Source: JAZGGS01 sp963714405 (GTDB lineage Bacteria; Bacteroidota; Ignavibacteria; Ignavibacteriales; Ignavibacteriaceae). Taken from it: a stretch of 64,000 nucleotides of DNA. The notes beneath the pieces are model-generated. The model had not been told where the DNA came from, made no database searches, and was given only the letters and a program-made list of their open reading frames with translations. Location of the stretch: the NCBI GenBank assembly GCA_963714405.1, contig CAVQOH010000002.1, forward strand, positions 682,001 to 746,000. Reading direction: 5' to 3'. Position numbers and translations under genes: made by a program. This document shows, one piece after another, positions 1-9,899 of the stretch (positions within the stretch are counted from its first letter, which is position 1; each line of letters begins with the position of its first letter).

Positions 1-1349
1 TTCTTGCAAGTTTTGGATTAATTGCAGGAAATCAGAGCGAGGTATATGGAATTTTTAATAATGCCGAAAAACCTTTTCCTAAAATCACATTATCAAGCGG
101 CGAAGAAATAGAACTTACCTCATCTGCATATACTAAATACCGCACAGCAGAAAACAGGGAAGACAGAGAAAAAGTGATGAAAGCATTTTTTGAAAGCTAT
201 GGTGATTTTAAAGAAATGCTGGGTGTGAACCTTGGCGGACATGTTAAAAAGAGCTGGGTTTATGCAAAAAACAGAAAATACTCTTCAGTTCTTGAATCAG
301 AATTAAATTCAGATAATCTTCCTGTTTCTGTTTATACTACATTAATTAATTCAGTAAATGAAAACCTGCCAACTCTTCATCGTTTTCTTGATTTGAAAAA
401 AAGAATGCTTGGCGTTGAAGAACTTCACTACTACGATCTTTACGTTCCGCTGGTAGAAAAAGTTGACATGAGTTTTACGGTTGAGGAAGGACAAAATGTT
501 TTACTACATGCTTTAACTCCACTTGGTAGTGAATATGTTGCTACCCTGCAAAAATCATATGATGACCGGTGGATTGATTATGTAGCTACTGTTGGAAAAA
601 GAAGCGGAGCTTATTCAACTGGCTGGGCATATGATGTTCATCCATACATTTTAATGAACTGGACAGATGATTTTGAATCTGTTTCTACACTTGCTCATGA
701 GCTTGGGCATACAATGCACAGTTACTTTTCAAATAAAAATCAGCCTTTTTCAAAAGCAGGCTATCCAACGTTTCTTGCTGAAATTGCATCAACAGTAAAT
801 GAAAACCTTCTTAATAATTATATGGTTAAAAATGTTGATACAGATGAAGAAAAACTTTACCTGTTGGGCAGTTATCTTGATCTTTTAAGAACCACTATTT
901 TCCGCCAAACATCTTTTGCAGAATTCGAGTGGGAAATTCATAAAAAAGTTGAGGCTGGAGAACCAATAACCGGTGAAGATATGTGCAATATTTATTTTGA
1001 TATAGTTAAAAGATACTATGGACACGATAACGGACACTGCGTTGTGGATGATTATATTAAATACGAGTGGTCCTTTATTCCTCATTTTTATTATAATTAT
1101 TATGTCTTCCAGTATGCAACTTCACTTATTTATGGAACTGCATTTGTTGAGAAGATGGTTGAAAATGGACAGCCTGCTGTTGATGCATATTACAATATTC
1201 TAAATGGCGGTGGTTCAAAATATGCAACAGATTTAATAAGTGATGCTGGGATTGACCCTATGTCTCCGGAGCCAGTTACCCTCACTATGCAAAAAATGAA
1301 CAGGGTGATGGATCAGATGGAAGGGATTTTAAATAAGATGGGTAAATAA
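1..1349 (+). CDS. pepF: Oligoendopeptidase F (M3 peptidase), 5' end cut off by window edge
   Basis: The frame is open from base 3, before the first in-frame start codons (GTG 174, ATG 177), so the gene begins outside the window and 448 codons are visible. The zinc motif HELGH is present in LAHELGHTMHSYF, with a downstream Glu in the stretch AEIASTVNENLL, as in the M3B oligoendopeptidase F family. These are cytosolic zinc metallopeptidases of about 600 residues that degrade short peptides. The downstream sequence shows the usual C-terminal helical half, including YEWSFIPHFYYNYYVFQYA. The visible part is intact. The family call is secure; the exact substrate range is not visible. Confidence 0.93.
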   Translation, partial: LASFGLIAGNQSEVYGIFNNAEKPFPKITLSSGEEIELTSSAYTKYRTAENREDREKVMKAFFESYGDFKEMLGVNLGGHVKKSWVYAKNRKYSSVLESELNSDNLPVSVYTTLINSVNENLPTLHRFLDLKKRMLGVEELHYYDLYVPLVEKVDMSFTVEEGQNVLLHALTPLGSEYVATLQKSYDDRWIDYVATVGKRSGAYSTGWAYDVHPYILMNWTDDFESVSTLAHELGHTMHSYFSNKNQPFSKAGYPTFLAEIASTVNENLLNNYMVKNVDTDEEKLYLLGSYLDLLRTTIFRQTSFAEFEWEIHKKVEAGEPITGEDMCNIYFDIVKRYYGHDNGHCVVDDYIKYEWSFIPHFYYNYYVFQYATSLIYGTAFVEKMVENGQPAVDAYYNILNGGGSKYATDLISDAGIDPMSPEPVTLTMQKMNRVMDQMEGILNKMGK

Positions 1350-1364
1350 ATTTAATTTGTTATT

Positions 1365-1398
1365 AAAGACTGTTACGGTTTTTTCCGTGACAGTCTTT
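1365..1398 (+). terminator. Intrinsic terminator after pepF
   Basis: A 14-bp stem (aaagactgttacgg paired with ccgtgacagtcttt, one G-T pair) closes a six-T loop and is followed by a pyrimidine-rich stretch. It lies 16 bases after the pepF stop codon, which fits termination of that transcript. Confidence 0.7.
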
Positions 1399-1498
1399 CT
1401 CTTTCCAGTAATGAACAATTTCAGATATTTATCTCCCCCCTCTTTTAATATTACTTTAAATTGTGTTATAATTGATACGCAAATCCTGGGAAGCAACT

Positions 1499-2071
1499 TT
1501 GTTTGATTTTCAGACAATAACAATTATACTGATCGTTGCGGGGGGAATTGTAATCAGCATATCTGCAATTTACATTAACCAGCTTCTTAAACTTCTTAAA
1601 AGAAACAAGCAGAGATTTCTCTCAGGCTTACTGTTTGGATGAATTCTTTTTTTTAGTGTTAGTTACTTTGCTGCCGCTGCAATAATAGCTTCGGGTCATT
1701 CAGAAACTATTTATGCAGTAACCGGTGTAATCTTTTTTACGGGTGCTTTGTTCGTTTACTTTACTGTGTGGACTGGCAAGCATGTTATTGAAGATCTTCT
1801 GAATACAACTGTTTCCCGCAATTATGTTGAGAAGATTATTAAATCAATGGCTGATACTCTAATTGTAATAAATGCAGATGAGACTTCAACTATAAGAACT
1901 GTAAATGATACAGCCCTAAACCTGCTGGATTACGAAAACAATGATCTTGTAGGCAATCCGGTAAACAAAATCTTACGTGCTGAAGTGTTGGAAAAACTTA
2001 AACCGCCCCTATTGAATAATGAAGGTGATTTACAAAGCATTGAAACAACTTACATAACAAAATCAGGATGA
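1499..2071 (+). pseudogene. Decayed membrane-anchored PAS sensor (kinase part lost)
   Basis: From a TTG at 1499 the frame reads MFDFQTITIILIVAGGIV, a first membrane helix. A TGA at 1640-1642 interrupts it, where the context (LLFG, stop, ILFF) suggests a former Trp codon. The same frame continues through two more hydrophobic segments, a short linker (WTGKHVIEDLL) and the first half of a PAS domain. It ends at a stop right after TYITKSG, the middle of a typical PAS core. No HisKA or ATPase domain follows. It is probably the remnant of a membrane PAS histidine kinase with one nonsense mutation and a 3' deletion. A partial product could start at TTG 1748. Confidence 0.65.
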
Positions 2072-2102
2072 TTATTTTACAATTTTACATAACTTTTTAG
2101 TT

Positions 2103-2555
2103 CTATTCATCCAGTAATTTGAATCTTACCCTCAGCACACCGTCATTAAAGCTTGTTGAATAAATATTAAACTTTCCTATTTCACTTGTTCTTTTAACAT
2201 GTAAACCACTACAGGGGCATGCATCGTAATCACCTATTTTTATAATTCTTATTTTTTCAATCGAATCGTCGGGTAATTTTTGAAGATTAAATAATTCTAA
2301 GGCCTCATTACGATTAATAAACTCTTCTTCGATCATAATATCCTGCTGAATTATATTGTTAACCTCATTATTAATTTTTTCAATTTCGTTAGCCGTTAAT
2401 GCTCTTTCAAAATGATAATCACATTTAGATTTTTTCTTTTCAATATGATTACTAAAAGATCTGCCGCAATTAAGCATTCTTACCATTGTTTGGTTTAAAA
2501 TGTGTTCTGCAGAATGCATTTGCGGATTATATTGCTTTTTAGATTTAATATTCAC
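2103..2555 (-). CDS. AlaX-like standalone tRNA-editing (tRNA_SAD) protein
   Basis: This 150-residue protein starts at GTG. It has the metal-binding HxxxH motif (HSAEH, residues about 15-19) and the later Cys/His pair in CPCSGLHV (residues about 114-121), the signature of the second additional domain of alanyl- and threonyl-tRNA synthetases. Free-standing AlaX proteins hydrolyse mischarged Ser- or Gly-tRNA(Ala). The N-terminal OB-like region of longer AlaX forms is absent, so this is the short type. It has no operon partner: neighbours are on the other strand or well separated. The fold assignment is good; the amino acid specificity is not readable from sequence. Confidence 0.8.
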   Translation of the reverse strand: MNIKSKKQYNPQMHSAEHILNQTMVRMLNCGRSFSNHIEKKKSKCDYHFERALTANEIEKINNEVNNIIQQDIMIEEEFINRNEALELFNLQKLPDDSIEKIRIIKIGDYDACPCSGLHVKRTSEIGKFNIYSTSFNDGVLRVRFKLLDE

Positions 2556-2666
2556 TCAGCCTATAAACTTTTTTTTCAAAACCAATTTAACATAAGATAA
2601 ATAAATAGCATTTATTTTTTAACAAATTTTTTTATATACTCGCTATCAAATTTAAAAGGTAAAGCA

Positions 2667-3608
2667 ATGAATACTAAAAAAGCAAAATATTTTAGATACT
2701 TAATACCTGTTACAATTTTTTTACTCGGAATGTTTTTTATTATCAGCAGTATGTTTTTTACCGGAAACAATCCATCAGAAGAATTTCCTCAGGGATATAG
2801 AATTCTAAATCCTCAAATGCCTGATAATCCTTCATTTGCAGGAGAAAGGGTTCCAATGGAAAATTATGAGGTTTATGAGCGGGTTGAAAGAGAGTTTATA
2901 GTGAACACATATTGGCACTCTGCAACCTTGCTGGCAATTAAGCACGCTAACAGATGGTTCCCTGTTATAGAACCCATTCTTAAAGCAAACGGCATTCCGG
3001 ATGATTTTAAATATCTCTGTGTTGCTGAAAGTTATTTGCGAAATGTTATTTCGCCAGCCGGTGCAACAGGTTTTTGGCAATTTATAAAAGATACAGGGAA
3101 AAAATACGGGCTTGAAATAAATAGTGAAATTGATGAGCGCTATCATGTTGAAAAATCTACAGTTGCTGCTTGTAACTATCTTAAAGATGCTTACATAATG
3201 TTTGGAACTTGGACAATGGCTGCCGCTTCTTACAATATGGGGACTAATGGTGCAGGAAACCAGATGATTAGACAAAAAACCAATAATTATTATAACCTGG
3301 TGCTAAATGAGGAAACCTCACGTTATATAGCCAGAATTATTGCACTAAAGTACATTATGCAAAACCCCTCACTTTATGGCTTCGAAATAAATAATGATGA
3401 TTTATATCAGCCTTTAGAATATTATGAGATAACCCTTGATAGTTCAATAGACAATATTGCGGATTTTGCCTTTCAATATAATATCAACTATAAAATTATT
3501 AAAATGTTCAATCCATGGTTAAGAGATAATTATCTTAGTAATGATGGGGGAAAAACTTATAAGTTAAAATTACCTGCAGAAGGCAGCATAGTAATTATCG
3601 AAGATTAA
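2667..3608 (+). CDS. Membrane-anchored lytic transglycosylase (SLT domain, MltD-like)
   Basis: The 313-residue protein has an N-terminal hydrophobic segment (LIPVTIFLLGMFFIISS, residues about 11-28), then a family-23 lysozyme-like SLT domain at about residues 90-215. The catalytic Glu lies in VAESYLRN and is followed by SPAGATGFWQFI, the usual ES...GA.G.WQF pattern. The C-terminus (about 255-310) resembles a single LysM-like unit. Such enzymes cleave peptidoglycan to 1,6-anhydro-muropeptides at the cytoplasmic or outer membrane face. ATG 2667 follows an AAAGGT ribosome-binding site. It is transcribed alone and converges with the lipoprotein gene downstream. Confidence 0.88.
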   Translation: MNTKKAKYFRYLIPVTIFLLGMFFIISSMFFTGNNPSEEFPQGYRILNPQMPDNPSFAGERVPMENYEVYERVEREFIVNTYWHSATLLAIKHANRWFPVIEPILKANGIPDDFKYLCVAESYLRNVISPAGATGFWQFIKDTGKKYGLEINSEIDERYHVEKSTVAACNYLKDAYIMFGTWTMAAASYNMGTNGAGNQMIRQKTNNYYNLVLNEETSRYIARIIALKYIMQNPSLYGFEINNDDLYQPLEYYEITLDSSIDNIADFAFQYNINYKIIKMFNPWLRDNYLSNDGGKTYKLKLPAEGSIVIIED

Positions 3609-3635
3609 ACTTTACGCGTAACCGATAATATTTAT

Positions 3636-4304
3636 TTAATCTGAAAGCAGGTCTATCCTGCCAGTGCTGTTGCCCGGATGCAGCCATAACACCAAAGAGG
3701 AGCTATCACTGTAAAAATTTACAACCCAATCTGCGGTATTAACAAAACTAGTATCAAGAGATTTACCGGGAAGAAGAAACATATCAATTTTTGATTCCGG
3801 GTTTGCAGATCTAAATGAGCTTACATCACTTCGTGAAAGCATCCGACTAATTATCTGCGGACTGTCATCATATACTGCAGAAGAACTAATTGAAACTGTT
3901 GAAAGTGAGCTAAAAACGGTCTCCATTATATTCTTTGCTGTATTATTTTTTATAAATGAAAGCATGGTGTTAAAATTTATGGGTGATTTTACAGGGTTGG
4001 ACCCGATTACCGGAATATAAAACTCATTCCGCTGCAGTGAATCTGATTGAACAACATAAATAAATGCACTGACTGAGTTTGTGTTAAGCAGATCAACCTT
4101 ACCATTACTATCTACTTCCCTTCCGTAAATTGCTGTTATTGCTGCATCATTAGCAAAATTGGTTCTAGCTACACTGATAACTGCACCTATTTTTTCTTTA
4201 GCAGTTATTTCACCATTACCAATTTCAGAAACCAGCTCATCAATGTTGCAAGAAAATGTGAGTAAGGCTATAAATACAGTTAGTATTATTTTTACCAGTC
4301 CCAT
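3636..4304 (-). CDS. Hypothetical lipoprotein
   Basis: The protein has 222 residues. The N-terminus MGLVKIILTVFIALLTFSC is a lipoprotein signal peptide with a lipobox ending at Cys 19, so it is probably anchored in the cell envelope. The rest is Ser/Asn-rich with alternating beta-type segments and no motif I recognise. ATG 4304 is preceded by GGAGAAATAT, a good ribosome-binding site. It stands alone and converges with the transglycosylase gene. I cannot name a function. Confidence 0.7.
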   Translation of the reverse strand: MGLVKIILTVFIALLTFSCNIDELVSEIGNGEITAKEKIGAVISVARTNFANDAAITAIYGREVDSNGKVDLLNTNSVSAFIYVVQSDSLQRNEFYIPVIGSNPVKSPINFNTMLSFIKNNTAKNIMETVFSSLSTVSISSSAVYDDSPQIISRMLSRSDVSSFRSANPESKIDMFLLPGKSLDTSFVNTADWVVNFYSDSSSLVLWLHPGNSTGRIDLLSD

Positions 4305-4882
4305 ATATTTCTCCGTAATTTAATTCTGTTATATATCATATTTACAGGCAATTTCAGTGCCAGCAGATTTCTTATATGTTTAGCTGAATATTGAAGAAAC
4401 AAATTCCCTTTAAACCATTCATACGTTAAAATTTTCAACTTAAGGAAGCTATCAGGAAAATATTAAACCAACAAGGTAATGTTTTATGCAGAATTAAAAT
4501 CTAGTTATTTTATAAGTGAGGGACAGCAGTAAACTTAAGTTATCATCAAAATGTTGTTCTGAATAAGCTCTCCCAGCAGTATCCCGATGGCAACCAAGAG
4601 ATTTCTCTCCTTAACACGACATGGCGCATCGCCTAAACCGTATATTCTTTAATACCGAATGTTATCTGGTTTTATAATGTGAGCGCATTTAACCCATTCG
4701 GTTTCTTTCCATTGGTCCGAATCAACGTTCCAGTAACTGTAAAATATTCGAACTGCGGTTCTTTTAAGATACTGCCAGGAGAATAGGAGGCTATTTAATA
4801 TTTTTTTTGCAAACACTTTTTTATCTTATAAATTTTTAATATTCCCAATTTTAAAACGTGATAACACATAAAATTAAAGGAG
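4305..4882 (-). other. 578-base gap with a possible eroded minus-strand gene
   Basis: No intact gene is seen. On the minus strand, about 4790 down to 4540, one frame reads SWQYLKRTAVRIFYSYWN and continues protein-like for some 40 residues (rich in W, Y and K) up to a TAA near 4651. It then resumes in the same frame for about 30 more residues. Base composition here is less AT-rich than the flanks. It may be a remnant of a decayed gene of unknown family. The rest of the gap is AT-rich with nothing recognisable. Confidence 0.25.
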
Positions 4883-5266
4883 TTAAAACAAAAAACTACC
4901 ATTACGTTTTTTTTCAATATCAATTAACAAATCGGTTACCTTCTCAAATTCATCTGATTTATCCAAAAAGTGATCTGCACCATTTTCATAACACTTGGCT
5001 CTGTAAGGTTCCAAGGGATAATTTGTTAACATTATAATTTTAATGGGCGGATATTCATTTTTAATTTGTCGTATAACATCCATTCCATTATCGCCCGGCA
5101 TTTTTATGTCTAGTATAATAACATCTGGTATTTTTTCTCTAACAATTTCAAGAGCTTCAATTGAGTTGCTAACTTCTCCAATTACACATACACCTGGTAA
5201 TTCAGAAACTCTTTTTGCAACCCGCTCTCTTACCAGATGGGAATCATCCACAATTACAACATTCAT
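4883..5266 (-). CDS. Single-domain response regulator (receiver only)
   Basis: This is a receiver domain of about 127 residues with no output domain. The acidic pair is in VVIVDDS, the phospho-accepting Asp is in VIILDIKMPG, the conserved Thr is in IIMLTNY and the Lys in FLDKSDE. I chose ATG 5266 because the first strand (VVIVDD) then begins at the usual third residue; a GTG nine bases upstream (5275) is the alternative. Receiver-only proteins act as CheY-like effectors or phosphorelay intermediates. It lies downstream of the seven-PAS kinase and NarL-type regulator on the same strand, but 231 bases separate it from them, so partnership is only a suggestion. Confidence 0.85.
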   Translation of the reverse strand: MNVVIVDDSHLVRERVAKRVSELPGVCVIGEVSNSIEALEIVREKIPDVIILDIKMPGDNGMDVIRQIKNEYPPIKIIMLTNYPLEPYRAKCYENGADHFLDKSDEFEKVTDLLIDIEKKRNGSFLF

Positions 5267-5497
5267 TATTTGCACTTTTTTAATTGATCCATTTTAAATT
5301 CACAGAAAATTCTGCAATTCCAATTATGAGTAGTTCACGAAACTGCTGCCGCAAATATGCAATCTGGTAAGTTCTTATTCTATAAGTATTTGTCTGAAAT
5401 TTTTGTAGTCCTTTGGATTACAAGAAAGGCTTAATTTACTTATGATTATTTAACTCGTTTTAAAAAGGGGGGTTAAATTTAAAACATCAGCATCTTA

Positions 5498-6127
5498 TTA
5501 ATCCATCAATCCATTCAACACAGCATATTGAGTAATTTCAGAATTGCTGTTCATTTTCATTTTTTCATAGATTCTGGATTTATAGGTACTAACTGTTTTA
5601 TCACTTATAAATAGCTCTTTTGAAATTTCTTTAATGGATTTTGCTGCGGCAATCATTTTAAAAATTTCAAATTCACGGTCAGATAAATATTCATGCGGTA
5701 GTTTAACAGAATTTTCAGTAAAATCTGAAGCAAGTTTTTCTGCCAAAGAAGATGTTATATATTTCCCGCCAGAAAGAACTTTCTCAACCGCAGTCACTAA
5801 TTCTTCAGCAGCACTATCTTTTGTCAGATAACCTGCTGCACCCGCTTTAAGAACTCGTGTTGCATATTGTCCTTCAGGGTAGATGCTTAGCATTAATACC
5901 GGGATGGAGGGTTTTTTCAGTTTAATTTCTTTTAAAACTTCCAGACCATTTTTATGAGGCATAGAAATATCCAAAATTACTATATCATAATCTTTTTTCG
6001 ATATTTTTTCCAACACTTCAAAACCATTAGTGACCCCGTCTATTTCTGTAGTATCCGGAATTTCGGTAAGTATTTGTTTCAATCCTTCGCGAACCACCGC
6101 GTGATCATCGGCAATTAGTATTTTCAT
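5498..6127 (-). CDS. NarL/FixJ-type response regulator (receiver + LuxR HTH)
   Basis: The protein has 209 residues. Residues 1-120 form a receiver (acidic pair in ILIADDH, phospho-Asp in IVILDISMPH, Lys in YLTKDSA). Residues about 145-205 form a LuxR-type helix-turn-helix (LSDREFEIFKMIA, then IKEISKELFISDKTVSTY). It is a phosphorylation-controlled DNA-binding transcription factor. It lies 156 bases downstream of, and on the same strand as, a seven-PAS kinase with a HisKA_3 dimerisation domain, the kinase class that normally pairs with NarL-type regulators. The two are therefore very likely cognate. Confidence 0.9.
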   Translation of the reverse strand: MKILIADDHAVVREGLKQILTEIPDTTEIDGVTNGFEVLEKISKKDYDIVILDISMPHKNGLEVLKEIKLKKPSIPVLMLSIYPEGQYATRVLKAGAAGYLTKDSAAEELVTAVEKVLSGGKYITSSLAEKLASDFTENSVKLPHEYLSDREFEIFKMIAAAKSIKEISKELFISDKTVSTYKSRIYEKMKMNSNSEITQYAVLNGLMD

Positions 6128-6283
6128 CAGATTTACCCTGATTGTTCTAAAAGCTATGATGAATTATAAGCAATACATCTAAACAATAAAACCTTTAAGT
6201 GAAATTAAATTCTTAAGTATCATAATATTTTCACAGATAAGTTTGTTTCCATACTCAATAAATAAGATCAATTATCCATCAAT

Positions 6284-9200
6284 TTAAATTGGAATTGATA
6301 TTTTCACAGTTGTTCCCTTTGAGGGGTAACCGGCAATCTCCATTTTTCCCTTTAATATATTTACTCTTTCTCTCATACCTATAAGACCTAAAGAATTTGG
6401 GCTATTAATTGTTTTATTATCGATGCCAACACCATTATCCTGAATTTCTATCAATAATTTTTTGTCCATTTTAAAATCAAATTTAATATCGACTTTTGTT
6501 GCTTTTGAATGCCTGGCGATGTTAGTTAAAGTTTCCTGGAAGATTCTAAAAACGGCAATGGAAAATTCATCACTTGTAATAACATTTGTTTTATTAATTT
6601 TTAGATTGCATTTAATATTATACCTTTTTTCAAATTCTTCTTTCTGCCATTCAATTGCAGAAACAAGTCCAAGGTCATCAAGAATTCCCGGTCTTAATTC
6701 TGAAGCAATCCGTTTAACCGTTTGAATAATAGAGTCAGTAAGTTGAATCATTGCACCTAGTTTTGTATTCCTATCAATATCATTCATCGGTTTTTTTTGA
6801 AGCCAGGATATATCCATTTTAAGAGCAGTAAGTGATTGACCAAGATCATCATGTATTTCGCGGGCAACAGTAGCTCTTTCTTCTTCCCTTATCATCTGCA
6901 ATCTCTCTGCCAGTCCTCTTAATTGATTACGCGAATCCATCAATTTTCTTTCTGCATTTTTAAGTTCTGTAATATCAGTTAAGATACCCAGAATAGCTTT
7001 CTCTCCTTCGTAATTGATTAATTTAGTGTTTATCACTGAATCTATTACCTCACCTGATTTTGTTTTTATTTGATATTCTGTTGGGGGAACCTCTTTACCC
7101 TCCATATGCTTTTTAAAGTTTGATGAAATTAATTCTAAATACTCCGGCACAATTAATTTTGTAAAATCAAAATCATCAGAATAAATTTCTTCTCTTAAAT
7201 ACCCACTCATTTTCTCAGCAAGTCTGTTTGCATACACTACTTTTCCCTGTTTATTGATAAAAATCATATTGGGTGAATATTCCGCAAGACTTCTAAATTT
7301 TTCTTCACTTTCCCGTATTGCTTTTTCGGCAAGCGATCTTTCTGTAATATCCCTCGAAACAATACTCATCACTTTTTTATCTCCATAAGAGATCAAACTA
7401 ACACTTACTTCCACATCTATTTGTGATCCGTCCTTCCTCGTATATACTCTTTCACCTATAAATAAGTAACCATCACTAATAATTTGATTAATGTTTCTTT
7501 CTATGCTTTTCTTATCATGAGTTATAAAATCATAAAGTGATAAGTTTTTGATTTCTTCAGTGGTATATCCAAGTAGTCTTTGCATAGAAGGATTTGCCTC
7601 TAGAACTAATTTGGTTTCTAAGTCTGCCAGAAATATACAATCCTTACTTTGCTCAACAACAGCCCTGTAACGCTCCTCGCTTTCTTTAATTTTCTCTTCA
7701 GCTTCTCTTTTTTCTGTAATATCTTCTATTATTCCTTCTAAAAACCTTTCGTTGGCAACTTCATCTATTACTTCCTGCCCCCTTTCCCAAACCCATCTTA
7801 TTTCACCTGATTTATTAACAATTCTATAAGTAAGTTCATACTCTTCTTTTTTACTTACCTGCCGTTTTACTTCCCCAGCCACAAATACACGGTCTTCCGG
7901 ATGAATTATATCATTAAAACTGATTTTGCTATTATCAATAATTTCTGAAATATCATATCCTGTTATGTCCTTACATCTCCTGCTTAAAAATTTCATTGTG
8001 TAGTGTTCATCATTTAAACATCGGTATGCCATCCCGGGAAGATTATTGATTATTATATTAAGTTTTCTTTGGCTTTCATGAATAATTTCTCTTGATGTTT
8101 TTTCTTCCGTAATATCTTTTACAGCACCATAAATCTTTTTCAATTTACCAGTTGTGGAATCTATTTCAGGCCTGGCATAATCTCTCATCCACTTAATTTG
8201 TTTGTTTTTATCGACTATTCTATATTCAACAACAGAGTCATTGAAATTTAAAAGGTTTTCATATTGCTCATAAGCAATTTTAAGATCGTCCTTATAAAGC
8301 AGAGATTCCCATCCACCACGTTTAATTAATTCATCTTTTGAAAAACCGGTTATTTTTACTAATGCTTCAGTTACCCATTCAATTTCCAGATTTCCGTCTT
8401 CATCTACATTAAATGCATAGGAATAATCGGAGGTTAATTGTGAAATAATTTTATATCTTTTCTCACTTTCAAATAGGGCTTTTTCTGCCTTTCTTCTATC
8501 AGTTATATCTAACAAAGCACCAACAATGGCAACTGTTTTTTTATTTTTAACTATTGGTGCTTCATGTACTTCCACCCAAATTTTGCGCCCCAATTTTCCT
8601 GCTAGTTCCAACCTATATGGTTGCTGTCTTTTACCTGTTTTTATTGCTCTTTCAGTAAGTTTAAATCCAGTTTCATTTATCTTATTTTCAGTAACAAATT
8701 CTGTCCACTTAACTAGTGCTTCTTCGGGTTCACAATCAAAAAATTCTCTTGTTTGTGGACTAACATATGTAAGTTTATGTTCGGGGGTATGAGAATAGAA
8801 CAGATTTGTGCTATGCTCAACTATGTTGCGAAGTTTTTCTTCACTTTCTAGGAGTGCTAACTCACTTAATTTGCGCAAAGTTATATCTTCAACTATACCC
8901 TGATAATGTGTAATTACATTTTTGTTCTTTCTTCTAATAAATGTTTTGTCATCAACCCATCTTACTTTACCAGATTTTGTAATAATTCGATACGGCTTAT
9001 GTGAGAATCTATTTCTCCCCTTTTCATGACTGTTTTTAGCTACTTCGGTTACCACTCTATTTATATCTTCGGGATAAATTGTTTCTATATATTTAATTTT
9101 ACCACACAGAAACTCTTCAGCAGTATATTCAAATAATTTTACAACATTTTCAGATACGTATTCTACTGGCCAGCCTTCTTCATTTTTCCATAAAAATGTG

Positions 9201-9682
9201 ATTGCTGAACTTTTGTTGATAATATCATATGCTTCTTGTAATTTTTTGTATACTTTTTTGCTCTCCGTTATATCTAAATTGGCAGATTGATACCCAATCA
9301 CTTCTTCATTTTCATTTACAACTGCTGTGGCTAAACCACGTGAAATAAAATTACTTCCACTTTTCCTCTTAGCTAAAAATTCGCCCTCCCATACTCGCGT
9401 TATATTAAGTGCTTCCAAAATAAGAGAAAGTTCCTCCTCGTTTTCAAAGAAATTTGAAATTGTTTTGCCAATAACTTCATTCTTGTTATCATACCCCCAC
9501 ATTTTAAGAAAAGAAGAGTTTACATGGGTTATTATCCCATCTGAATTAGCAATGCTGTTTGCATTAATCGATGAGTCAAATACTATATTTTTTAAACGCA
9601 AATCAGCTTCAATTTGCTTCAATTTGTTTTCAGATTTTTCAAGTTCAGAAATTCGTTTGCGTAATTTTTTTAATTCATTCAT
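6284..9682 (-). CDS. Cytosolic sensor histidine kinase with seven PAS domains (HisKA_3 type)
   Basis: The protein has 1132 residues and no signal peptide or membrane helix. A short N-terminal coiled coil precedes seven consecutive PAS/PAC units, at about residues 28-145, 150-275, 285-405, 410-530, 535-660, 665-785 and 790-910. Each ends in a DITE/DITD-type linker such as LDITESKK or EDITEKRE. HisKA_3 follows with phospho-His in REIHDDLGQS (about 943), then a HATPase domain with DNGVGI and GLIGMRERV at about 1035-1130. It should autophosphorylate in response to small-molecule or redox cues sensed in the cytosol and pass phosphate to the adjacent NarL-type regulator. The ligands are unknown. 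The ATG lies after a weak AAAGAGA site. Confidence 0.9.
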   Translation of the reverse strand: MNELKKLRKRISELEKSENKLKQIEADLRLKNIVFDSSINANSIANSDGIITHVNSSFLKMWGYDNKNEVIGKTISNFFENEEELSLILEALNITRVWEGEFLAKRKSGSNFISRGLATAVVNENEEVIGYQSANLDITESKKVYKKLQEAYDIINKSSAITFLWKNEEGWPVEYVSENVVKLFEYTAEEFLCGKIKYIETIYPEDINRVVTEVAKNSHEKGRNRFSHKPYRIITKSGKVRWVDDKTFIRRKNKNVITHYQGIVEDITLRKLSELALLESEEKLRNIVEHSTNLFYSHTPEHKLTYVSPQTREFFDCEPEEALVKWTEFVTENKINETGFKLTERAIKTGKRQQPYRLELAGKLGRKIWVEVHEAPIVKNKKTVAIVGALLDITDRRKAEKALFESEKRYKIISQLTSDYSYAFNVDEDGNLEIEWVTEALVKITGFSKDELIKRGGWESLLYKDDLKIAYEQYENLLNFNDSVVEYRIVDKNKQIKWMRDYARPEIDSTTGKLKKIYGAVKDITEEKTSREIIHESQRKLNIIINNLPGMAYRCLNDEHYTMKFLSRRCKDITGYDISEIIDNSKISFNDIIHPEDRVFVAGEVKRQVSKKEEYELTYRIVNKSGEIRWVWERGQEVIDEVANERFLEGIIEDITEKREAEEKIKESEERYRAVVEQSKDCIFLADLETKLVLEANPSMQRLLGYTTEEIKNLSLYDFITHDKKSIERNINQIISDGYLFIGERVYTRKDGSQIDVEVSVSLISYGDKKVMSIVSRDITERSLAEKAIRESEEKFRSLAEYSPNMIFINKQGKVVYANRLAEKMSGYLREEIYSDDFDFTKLIVPEYLELISSNFKKHMEGKEVPPTEYQIKTKSGEVIDSVINTKLINYEGEKAILGILTDITELKNAERKLMDSRNQLRGLAERLQMIREEERATVAREIHDDLGQSLTALKMDISWLQKKPMNDIDRNTKLGAMIQLTDSIIQTVKRIASELRPGILDDLGLVSAIEWQKEEFEKRYNIKCNLKINKTNVITSDEFSIAVFRIFQETLTNIARHSKATKVDIKFDFKMDKKLLIEIQDNGVGIDNKTINSPNSLGLIGMRERVNILKGKMEIAGYPSKGTTVKISIPI

Positions 9683-9899
9683 TAAAATCTCTTTGCTAAA
9701 AATTTATTAGTAAATTTGCTATGGCTTCAATGGAATGGCTTAATATAATAAATTAGAAGGGTATATTCACTTTTATTAAAACTTAAAAAAAATATTTTGA
9801 ATGCGGTACAAGTTTGGTGAATTGTTTAATTTTTAATATGTGGTTCTCTATTTTTTAAGGGTGGTATTCAATTTGACTGAAAAGCCTGTTATGAATTTA

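Noticed and set aside
4681..4790. Type IX secretion C-terminal sorting domain (FNPF-like text on the plus strand)
   Set aside because: Only the FNP tripeptide resembles it, and the following residues do not fit. The minus-strand reading is more protein-like.
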